The notes beneath the pieces are model-generated. The model saw nothing but the letters and a program-made list of their open reading frames with translations, was not told the DNA's origin and did no database searches. A stretch of DNA of 12,066 nt, taken from positions 1-12,066 of the forward strand of contig DATJEN010000315.1 of assembly GCA_035496575.1 (NCBI GenBank), in the 5' to 3' direction. Positions 1-5,352 of this stretch are shown here, piece by piece (positions within the stretch are counted from its first letter, which is position 1; every line of letters begins with the position of its first letter). This DNA comes from PALSA-1355 sp035496575. GTDB lineage: Bacteria > Planctomycetota > Planctomycetia > Pirellulales > PALSA-1355. The translations under genes were made by a program, and so were the position numbers.

Positions 1-56
1 GCGCGCTCGGTTTGATCGGCCTGGTTGCGTGGGGCTGGCACAAGCGCAGAGCGTAA
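1..56 (+). CDS. C-terminal tail of a PEP-CTERM exported protein (5' end outside window)
   Basis: Read from base 3, the frame gives ALGLIGLVAWGWHKRRA and then TAA. This is a hydrophobic helix followed by a basic cluster, the usual end of a PEP-CTERM sorting signal. The PEP triplet itself would lie just before the window. It closely resembles the end of the complete gene at 3933-4997 (AFGIIGLAAWGWRGKR), so both probably belong to one family. PEP-CTERM tails are known as substrates for exosortase, which handles the protein at the inner membrane before release or surface attachment. Nothing can be said of the main domain. Confidence 0.72.
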   Translation, partial: ALGLIGLVAWGWHKRRA

Positions 57-221
57 AGGGCTGCGTCAATGCACGTCGCGATTCCGCTTGAGATTGCCGG
101 TGCCGAGTGTGGCGGAAGCGCTAACATCGCCATACAGGAAAGCCGTCTTAGGGCTGCTTTCTTCATGCGCTCGCAGTTTGTCCGCCGGGGCGGCTTGCAA
201 GAGAATTGATGAATGGAACAA

Positions 222-239
222 GGCCAGTTCAAACTGGCC
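222..239. promoter_or_regulatory. Perfect 18-bp palindrome upstream of the TPR-protein promoter
   Basis: GGCCAGTTCAAACTGGCC is an inverted repeat with 8-base arms and CA between them. It ends 8 bases before the predicted -35 box at 248. No T-run follows, so a terminator for the upstream PEP-CTERM gene is unlikely. A dimeric-regulator operator is possible. A REP-like element is the main alternative. Confidence 0.4.
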
Positions 240-247
240 CGCCAATT

Positions 248-275
248 TTGCGAGGCGTGCGAACGGCGTTACAAT
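248..275 (+). promoter_or_regulatory. Predicted sigma70-type promoter for the TPR-protein gene
   Basis: TTGCGA (248-253) and TACAAT (270-275) are separated by 16 bases. The -10 box matches consensus at five of six positions and the -35 box at four of six. Transcription would begin near 282, about 30 bases before the chosen ATG at 312. This also argues against the longer reading that starts at 213. Confidence 0.45.
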
Positions 276-311
276 CGGGACAGGGGCCCGTCACGCAGCC
301 GAGGTGGGACC

Positions 312-1178
312 ATGCGGCCAATTGGGTTGGCGTGCTGTACGGCGACCATCGCTCTCTTTGCTCTGGCCAGCGAGGGACGGGGCCAAGCGCCAGGATCGAT
401 GCCCGTCGCGCCGCAGCTGTCTCCAGCGCAGCAGTCTCCGGCACAGAATGGGCCCGTCGGCGGTTTCTACTCGTGGTGGGAGTGGAGCCTTAGCGCCGGC
501 GATGGCAAGCCCGGCAAGGTAGTAACTCCTCCCCCCTCGCCACCCGGGCCCGTCATGGTCCCGTACTTTTACGTTCTGCTGCCATCACCTGTCCCGACTG
601 CCACTGACAGCGGTGACGACTATCTGCAAATCCCAAAGCGATCCGCGCGAATTCCTTTTACCGACCAGGCCGAGCGGCAACTTCACCAAATCTTGGCTCG
701 GCCGCGGGAGCTGACTCCCCAGTCCCTTGCCAAGATCGAAAAACTCATCGCAGACGGCGACGAGCGGTTTCGTCGTCAAAACTATTCGCTCGCAGCGGAG
801 CGCTTTCGGACCGCTGCACGCATGGGCTCAGCCGATGCCTACCTGCGAGAGGGTTTTGCGCTCGTCGCCCTCGGCAATTACCGCCTGGCGACAATCGCGT
901 TTCAGAATGCGCAGGCGCTCAAGCCGGACTGGATGGAGGATCCCTTCAGCCTCGAACAAATCTATGCGCCGGGAGTTTTGCGTAGGACGACCGAGAAGCT
1001 GATGCGAAAACTAGCCGTCAACCCGGGACAGGAAGGTCTGCTCACGTCGATGTGCATGCAATTCTATTTCTCGGGCGATCTCGAACGGGCCAGGTATTAC
1101 GCCACGCGAGCGTCCTACGTTGGCGGAATCGAGGCTACGCTCGCCGAATCGTTCCTTTCCGGTCGCAAGACGTTTTAA
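312..1178 (+). CDS. Secreted TPR-like repeat protein, function unknown
   Basis: This is a 288-residue protein. ATG 312 is preferred over a start at 213 because GAGGTGG (301-307) sits at good spacing and because the protein then opens with a signal peptide (RPIGLACCTATIALFALAS, residues 2-20). A predicted promoter at 248-275 also lies downstream of 213. Residues 22-95 are rich in Pro, Ser and Gln and probably disordered. Residues 142-205 look like two tetratricopeptide-type helical hairpins (DGDERFRRQNYSLAAERF, then YLREGFALVALGNYRLATIA followed by ...ALKPDW), and residues 224-278 may add another degenerate helical pair. TPR arrays usually mediate protein-protein contacts, so this is probably a periplasmic or exported scaffold. 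No enzyme motif is visible and no partner is identified. It is followed by 222 bases without a gene, so it is probably monocistronic. Confidence 0.75.
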   Translation: MRPIGLACCTATIALFALASEGRGQAPGSMPVAPQLSPAQQSPAQNGPVGGFYSWWEWSLSAGDGKPGKVVTPPPSPPGPVMVPYFYVLLPSPVPTATDSGDDYLQIPKRSARIPFTDQAERQLHQILARPRELTPQSLAKIEKLIADGDERFRRQNYSLAAERFRTAARMGSADAYLREGFALVALGNYRLATIAFQNAQALKPDWMEDPFSLEQIYAPGVLRRTTEKLMRKLAVNPGQEGLLTSMCMQFYFSGDLERARYYATRASYVGGIEATLAESFLSGRKTF

Positions 1179-1324
1179 CTTTTTGACTACTCGAATTCCG
1201 AGTGGCAAGTGTCCCGAGCCCTCCACGTTCGTGATGGCCGCGATCGCCTGATCCGCCTGGCTGGCGCGCGAACTGCTGACCCTGCGGATAAGCGCAAACT
1301 AGCGCCATTCGCCTGGGAATTGCT

Positions 1325-1353
1325 TTGTTTTTGCAGCGCTGGCGCGCGATAAT
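1325..1353 (+). promoter_or_regulatory. Predicted promoter of the first tandem PEP-CTERM gene
   Basis: TTGTTT (1325-1330) and GATAAT (1348-1353) are spaced by 17 bases. The -10 box matches at five of six positions; the -35 box is weaker. An 11-bp direct repeat, CTGGCGCGCGA, occurs at 1261-1271 and again at 1339-1349, where it overlaps the -10 box. The rest of 1179-1324 shows no gene. A small inverted repeat at about 1189-1203 has no T-tract on this strand. Confidence 0.45.
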
Positions 1354-1365
1354 CCTCCCGGAACA

Positions 1366-1404
1366 AATTCTTTTTTCCTTTCTTCCGAAGAGGCACGCTA
1401 ATGA
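1366..1404 (+). promoter_or_regulatory. Duplicated 5' leader with ribosome-binding site, copy 1
   Basis: These 39 bases, from AATTC through the start codon, are nearly identical to 2120-2158, with two differences. They consist of a pyrimidine-rich tract, then AGAGGCACGCTAATGA. The AGAGG is the Shine-Dalgarno element, and it fixes ATG 1401 as the start of the first tandem PEP-CTERM gene. Confidence 0.65.
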
Positions 1405-2034
1405 AGAACTCCATCCTGTTCGCGCTTGCGCTGGCGCTATCGCCATTTGCCGGCACTGCTCAAGGGAACTTGCTGATTGACGTTGGTCAGATTTCGCTTC
1501 TCCCCAACCAGGCAGGCCAGACTGTCAACGTTCTTCGTTTACTCGGACGCGCCCGACACCACCCAAGGCCTCAGTTTTAACGCTCAGCTAGGCGACGGTG
1601 GTCCAGACGCGGGCGGTGTTGATATTACGCCGTTAATGACCGGCAATGCGATTGGTGTCGGCACGCTTTTCGAGCTCAACCACAACCCGCAGTTCGACGG
1701 CAGTATTCCCCCATCGTTCGTGAACCTTGGCTTCGCGGTTGTCTCGGGTGTCGTGCCAATCCCTCAGGGCGTCTCCCTGTTGGCAACCCTGACCTTCGAT
1801 ACGACCGGTTTTGGCCCCGGCTATTCCACGACACTCAAGCTCGGAGATACGGCTAACGGTGATACTGAAATAGTTGACGTGGCGAATGGCTTCCCCTTTG
1901 ACCTGCCCCTCACCATTCACAACGGATCGATCACGATCGTGCCTGAGCCCGGCGGGTTTGCGCTCGCGGGCCTTGGCCTGCTTGGAATGATTAGCTTGGC
2001 CTATCGGCGGCGGAAGAGAGCTGCGCGGCTTTAG
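1401..2034 (+). pseudogene. PEP-CTERM protein, tandem copy 1, broken by a +1 frameshift
   Basis: From ATG 1401 the frame gives a signal peptide (KNSILFALALAL) and runs to a TAA at 1578-1580. The homologous copy at 2155 shows that one T is extra near 1531-1532. Removing it gives a continuous 210-residue protein. That protein has a signal peptide at about 1-20, a beta-rich body carrying TLFELNHN and LATLTFDTTGFGPGYSTTLK, the PEP motif at 181-183, a hydrophobic helix, and a YRRRKRAAR basic end. The body recalls cohesin-like beta-sandwiches common in exported planctomycete proteins, but this is only a resemblance. An intact product would be exported and processed by an exosortase. As written, only about 59 residues would be made from the natural start. 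A sequencing or assembly error is the main alternative to a real pseudogene. The conserved leader and promoter suggest the gene was recently functional. Confidence 0.75.
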
Positions 2035-2119
2035 CGAAGCCTGCGGTGCTAAGGAGCGATCGTGGGGCAGGGCTTCTCGTGGGGTCGCTGCCTCACGTGC
2101 GACATAGTTTTCCGGGACT

Positions 2120-2158
2120 AATTCTTCTTTCCTTTCTTCCGAGGAGGCACGCTAATGA
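2120..2158 (+). promoter_or_regulatory. Duplicated 5' leader with ribosome-binding site, copy 2
   Basis: This matches 1366-1404 at 37 of 39 bases. It contains GGAGGCACGCTAATGA, with GGAGG as a strong Shine-Dalgarno element for ATG 2155. Weaker similarity continues upstream: CATAGT at 2103-2108 lies where copy 1 has its -10 box GATAAT. The duplication therefore seems to have included the promoter region. Confidence 0.6.
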
Positions 2159-2786
2159 GAAACTCCATCCTGTTCGCGCTTGCGCTGGCGCTAGTCGCCG
2201 GCACTGCTCAAGGGGACATGCTGATCGACGTGGGCCAGATTCCTCTTCTCCCTAACCAGGCAGGCCAGAAGGTCAATGTCTTCGTTAACTCGGACGTGCC
2301 CGACAGCACCCAAGGCATCGTTTTCAACGTCCAACTGGGCGATGGTGGGCCTCTCCTGGGAGGTGTCGATGTTACGCCATTGATCGTCACAGTAAATGCT
2401 GTTGGTCCCGGAACGTTGTTCGAGTTCAACCACAACGCGCCCTTCAACGAAAGTTTTCCACCTTCTTTCGCGTGGACCAGCTTTGCGGATGCCGGGGGTG
2501 TCGTGTCCATTCCCGTTGGCCCCTCCCTATTGGGAGTCCTGACCTTCGACACGGCTTTGGCCCCGGCTATTCCACGACTCTCAAGCTCGGAGATACGGCT
2601 AATGGTGATACTGAACTAGCTGGACCCCCGAACCCGGAGGGCCCCGTGCTGTTGCTGCCCCTCACCATTCACAACGGATCGATCACGATCGTGCCCGAGC
2701 CCGGCAGCCTTGCGTTGGCGGCGCTCGGCCTCATTGGAATGATCGTCTTGGCATATCGGCGCCGGAAGCAAGCTTTGGCGCACTGA
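2155..2786 (+). pseudogene. PEP-CTERM protein, tandem copy 2, broken by a deletion frameshift
   Basis: ATG 2155 follows a strong GGAGG. The first frame gives a signal peptide (RNSILFALALALVAGTAQG) and a body homologous to copy 1, up to LGVLTFDT. At about 2553-2556 copy 1 has ACGACCGGTTTTGGCC and copy 2 has ACGGCTTTGGCC. Four bases are missing, so the reading leaves frame and stops at 2617-2619. The original frame resumes as FGPGYSTTLKLGDTANGDTE and continues through NGSITIV, a PEP motif, a hydrophobic helix and YRRRKQALAH to a stop at 2784-2786. The truncated product would lack the sorting tail and might be released rather than anchored. Copy 2 also carries a short insert (AGPPNPEGPVLL) absent from copy 1. 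An assembly error is possible, but it would have to be independent of the one in copy 1. Confidence 0.75.
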
Positions 2787-2843
2787 GGCAGGCCACTACT
2801 GGCTCCTTCAGTTCATGTAAATAGTTTCGTGGGAGGCACGCTA

Positions 2844-3446
2844 ATGAGGATCATTGCTTCGATATTTCTTGTCTGCGCGGTCTCTTTCCTCGCGCCTCTA
2901 GCCGCTTCGGCCGTCACCATCGCCTGGTCCCCGGTCGGCAATCCAGGCAACGCGCCCGACCCAGCGACCGGCAGCTTATATGGCGCCGTGCCTTACGCCT
3001 ACAAGATTGGAACGTACGACGTGACCAATGCACAGTATGCCGAGTTTCTGAACACCACAGATCCGACAGGCGCAAACTCTTTGGGTCTGTGGAACGCCAA
3101 TATGGCCGATCCGACGCATGGTGGAATCGACAATTCCGGCACTACGAACGGCAACAGGTACACCCTAATTTCTGGCGCGCAGAATCATCCGGTCAACTTC
3201 GTGACCTGGTACGACGCGGTCCGCTTCGCCAATTGGCTGAACAACGGCCAGGGAAATGGCGACACGGAGACCGGGGCCTACACGCTGGGGCCGTTGGGCG
3301 CCGATGGTGTGCCAATCAACGGGTTAAGTATTACGCGAAACGCGCACGCGACCGTGTTTCTGCCCAGCGAAGACGAGTGGTATTCGCTCGGCGGAAGTCC
3401 ACCGTCGCCCAGCTCGCGAACCTTCGCCGCCAGTGCAGGCGCTTGA
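2844..3446 (+). pseudogene. Formylglycine-generating-enzyme-like (SUMF) exported protein, C-terminal half lost
   Basis: ATG 2844 is chosen because GGAGGCACGCTAATGA (2832-2847) repeats the start context of the two preceding genes. A GTG at 2829 in the same frame would overlap that ribosome-binding site. Residues 1-23 are a signal peptide (RIIASIFLVCAVSFLAPLAASA). The rest matches the N-terminal half of the FGE-sulfatase/SUMF fold: YKIGTYDVTNAQYAEFLN, then HPVNFVTWYDAVRFANWLN, then FLPSEDEWY. Family members normally continue with a tryptophan- and glycine-rich half (GG-VWEW, RGGSW) and, in exported planctomycete versions, a PEP-CTERM tail. None of that is found downstream in any + frame. Homology ends at Tyr180 (base 3383), after which 20 unrelated residues precede the stop. 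The catalytic region of true FGE lies in the missing half, so the product should be inactive. Confidence 0.75.
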
Positions 3447-3678
3447 GCGTGCGCCTCTCGACCATCTGGAACCGCTCGTCATCCGGCGGGAGCTGCTGCT
3501 CGATCATGCGAGCCTTGTCGCGTTCCCGATCAATGAACCGCGCGACTAGGGCCGGAGGCCACTGCCCAGCGGAACCGTCGCGATTGCCGGTGGGGCTAGA
3601 GCTAGATGTCCTCGTCAGGGCGGCCGATGCAGGTAGATCGGGTTGCGGCAGGGGAACGGCCCTCGATCGGGCAAGCAT
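3384..3678 (-). pseudogene. Unrecognised minus-strand coding fragment at the SUMF breakpoint
   Basis: On the minus strand an open frame from ATG 3678 contains a charged, protein-like stretch (ALVARFIDRERDKARMIEQ, then LPPDDERFQMVERRTLKRLH, then WRRRFASWATVDFRR). It runs up to the point where SUMF homology begins on the other strand. Beyond that point the frame only passes through antisense SUMF sequence to a stop at 3331-3333. I do not recognise the family. Its charged composition and abrupt end suggest a real gene truncated by the same rearrangement that cut the SUMF gene. A chance open frame in GC-rich DNA is the alternative. Confidence 0.3.
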
Positions 3679-3686
3679 GCCCGATC
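3665..3686. repeat. Perfect inverted repeat, 9-bp stem with AGCA loop
   Basis: GATCGGGCA (3665-3673) and TGCCCGATC (3678-3686) are exactly complementary around AGCA. Neither side has a T-tract, so an intrinsic terminator is unlikely. It lies at the start of the minus-strand fragment and could be an operator, a REP-like element or the remnant end of a mobile element. Confidence 0.4.
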
Positions 3687-3892
3687 AGCCGATAAGTGGA
3701 GAAAATAGGCTGCTTGGGTGAGATTGTAGAGACACAAGAATGGGGGGTGCACACACTGGCCAAATAAAGTACGGAAAAACAAATGAATTTCACTTGTAAT
3801 CGGACAATCCCCAATTAGCATAGTGGCTATTCAGTTCGGCCACCTTTGGGTGGGGCGTGTACGGCTGCGATGAGTAGGTTCTAAGTTTGGTA

Positions 3893-3912
3893 CCGATCGA
3901 ACGTAAGATCGG
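3893..3912 (+). promoter_or_regulatory. Hairpin just upstream of the PEP-CTERM gene ribosome-binding site
   Basis: CCGATC (3893-3898) and GATCGG (3907-3912) pair around an 8-base loop. The structure ends 7 bases before GGAGGG (3920-3925). It could affect access to the start region of the gene at 3933, but a 6-bp stem is weak evidence. Confidence 0.25.
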
Positions 3913-3932
3913 ATTTGTTGGAGGGAACGCTA

Positions 3933-4997
3933 GTGAACACCAACCGAATGTCATGCTTCGTGACCTCGATGAGGAAGAAACTCTATCGGGTCCTTCTGAT
4001 CGCGGCGTGCATCTTGTGGTGCACTTCTTTTTCTGCTGCGACGACCATTACCTTCGGACCGGGCGACTACGACAACACGCCGAACACCGTTACGAACCCA
4101 GGTGCCGTCCAGCACCACAATCAGACCTCCGGGCTGTTTCGCGACGTCTTTTGGTGGTCGGATCGGAATAACACGACCGGCGTTGGTTCCCCTGATTACA
4201 TCAATCGGGGAAACAGCTTGGTTTTAAGCAGCGGTTCGCCGCAACACGCCATTCCCGGTCCGGGCCCCTACACAGCGCTGAACTTCACGGGCAATTCGGC
4301 CAACGGCGGTCAAAGTTATATGGCCGTTTATGATTCGACTCCCGGCGATATTAATCCCACCAGCCTCTTCGACGCCACGAACGGCCTTACCGTCAGTGCG
4401 GATGTCTTGTTTGCCAGTAACGTGCATAGCGTTTCCGCCGGAGTCGTGGCCATGTACAACGAAGGCCAAGACGCTCTTTCCTTGCTTGCCCACCAAGGCG
4501 GCGGCAATAACTTGGACCATGCTCGATTGGACCTCATTTTTCAGAGTGCCGGAACGGGTACGCAGTTGGCCTCGATCAATTTGGCAGGCCTGACAACGTT
4601 TACCCAAGGAGAGTGGTATAAGGTCACGATGAATCTGTCGGTCTTGGGGGGCACCTGGACCATGAATGGAATGATCCAAGACCACGTAGACCCAACGAAT
4701 CCGTTTAGCGCCTTGGTGGCGATTCCGATTACTAGCCTGTCATTCAGTGGCTCTCTCACGAACCCCGGTAACGCACTGGACCTCACGAATCCGGGTGAGA
4801 TTGGCGTCATGGCGCAGGCTAATCAAGCTTTTGGTGACGCGATACCAGATCCCCTTCACCCGACCGTTGATAACGTCGGCGTCAGCATCACGAATTTTCA
4901 AGTGCCCGATATCTTTATTCCCGAGCCCTCGAGCCTCGTCCTCGCCGCATTCGGAATTATCGGCCTAGCTGCCTGGGGCTGGCGCGGGAAGCGCTGA
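3933..4997 (+). CDS. PEP-CTERM exported protein with lectin/LamG-like beta body
   Basis: This encodes a 354-residue protein. GTG 3933 is chosen because GGAGGG-AACGCTA-GTGA repeats the start context of the three genes before it. ATG 3951 or 3969 would give a shorter signal peptide but has no Shine-Dalgarno element. Residues 13-36 form the signal peptide (MRKKLYRVLLIAACILWCTSFSA lies within it). The body is rich in Gly, Asn, Thr and Ser. It includes GLTVSADVLFASN, ARLDLIFQSAGTGTQLASI and GEWYKVTMNLSV, which resemble the strands of concanavalin A-like (LamG-type) folds of exported planctomycete proteins. That assignment is by appearance only. The PEP motif is at 330-332, followed by a hydrophobic helix and the basic end WRGKR. 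It is probably secreted and processed by an exosortase encoded elsewhere. No frame break is seen, so it is the only complete PEP-CTERM gene here. Confidence 0.8.
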   Translation: MNTNRMSCFVTSMRKKLYRVLLIAACILWCTSFSAATTITFGPGDYDNTPNTVTNPGAVQHHNQTSGLFRDVFWWSDRNNTTGVGSPDYINRGNSLVLSSGSPQHAIPGPGPYTALNFTGNSANGGQSYMAVYDSTPGDINPTSLFDATNGLTVSADVLFASNVHSVSAGVVAMYNEGQDALSLLAHQGGGNNLDHARLDLIFQSAGTGTQLASINLAGLTTFTQGEWYKVTMNLSVLGGTWTMNGMIQDHVDPTNPFSALVAIPITSLSFSGSLTNPGNALDLTNPGEIGVMAQANQAFGDAIPDPLHPTVDNVGVSITNFQVPDIFIPEPSSLVLAAFGIIGLAAWGWRGKR

Positions 4998-5011
4998 GCC
5001 TAAGCAGTCTC

Positions 5012-5058
5012 GGGGCCTGCTCGATTTTCTACCAAGGGACGAACGGGCCCCTTTGTTT
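5012..5058 (+). terminator. Possible weak terminator after the PEP-CTERM gene
   Basis: GGGGCC (5012-5017) can pair with GGCCCC (5046-5051), and TTTGTTTT follows directly. The 28-base loop is long for an intrinsic terminator. The support is the position just after the stop at 4997 and the T-rich tail. Confidence 0.3.
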
Positions 5059-5260
5059 TAGGCCGCCGGGCGCTCCCGCGAGACGGCCTGTCGATTTGCC
5101 ACACTCCAAATCTTCGGCCCTTTGCTCACGGGGCACTCTTGGTCCGCCCAGGCGACCTTCCTGACGAATTCTGCACACGGTCCACTCGATCTCGGCGCGG
5201 CGCGGGCTTCAACAACTAAGAACCGCAGCGAGAGCTTGCTCGCGCGCCGCGTTGCCGTTG

Positions 5261-5289
5261 TTGAGGGGCATCAAGCGGCGGGATATAGT
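5261..5289 (+). promoter_or_regulatory. Predicted promoter of the DUF59-fusion gene
   Basis: TTGAGG (5261-5266) and TATAGT (5284-5289) are separated by 17 bases. The -10 box matches at five of six positions and the -35 box at four of six. Transcription would begin near 5296. This means the coding start must lie downstream and rules against the long open frame that begins at 5122. Confidence 0.45.
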
Positions 5290-5352
5290 TGCAATCCGAT
5301 CGGGCGATTCTCGTTCGGATTTGCCGGCCGCACTCCCTTGGCTCAATCACCC

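Larger units (their letters stand above)
1366..2786 (+). repeat. Tandem gene duplication (two units of about 670 bases)
   Basis: Unit 1 (about 1366-2034) and unit 2 (about 2120-2786) share leader, signal peptide, body and sorting tail in the same order and strand. The strongest DNA identity is at the two ends and around the GFGPGYSTTLK segment. The middle of the body has diverged more. This pattern fits an old duplication with local gene conversion, or stronger constraint at the ends. Confidence 0.7.
3447..3932. other. Intergenic region with little coding evidence
   Basis: Apart from the minus-strand fragment and two hairpins listed separately, I see no gene here. The part from about 3700 to 3840 is visibly more AT-rich than the rest of the window and contains short A-runs. 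A weak promoter possibility is TTGTAA near 3795 with TAGCAT 16 bases further on; it is not convincing. A 5-bp hairpin (CCACC, TTTG, GGTGG) near 3840-3853 has no T-tract. Confidence 0.5.

Noticed and set aside
213..311. N-terminal extension of the TPR-like protein
   Set aside because: ATG 312 has a good Shine-Dalgarno element and a signal peptide, and a predicted promoter at 248-275 lies inside the extension.
25..522. 165-residue + strand open frame
   Set aside because: It overlaps the TPR-protein gene in another frame, has arginine- and serine-rich shadow composition, and has no ribosome-binding site.
1189..1203. Small inverted repeat after the TPR-protein gene as a terminator
   Set aside because: The stem is only 5 bp, and the T-run precedes it rather than follows it on the + strand. 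No minus-strand gene ends here.
2553..2558. Programmed ribosomal frameshifting in tandem copy 2
   Set aside because: There is no canonical slippery heptamer, stimulatory pseudoknot or conserved site. Comparison with copy 1 shows a simple deletion of about four bases.
2472..2786. Separate 104-residue gene
   Set aside because: Its first part is shadow sequence. From about 2556 it is the frame-displaced C-terminus of tandem copy 2, not an independent gene.
5122..5352. 77-residue N-terminal extension of the DUF59-fusion protein, starting at TTG
   Set aside because: It has no domain-like content, lacks a ribosome-binding site, and contains a convincing promoter (5261-5289) downstream of the proposed start.
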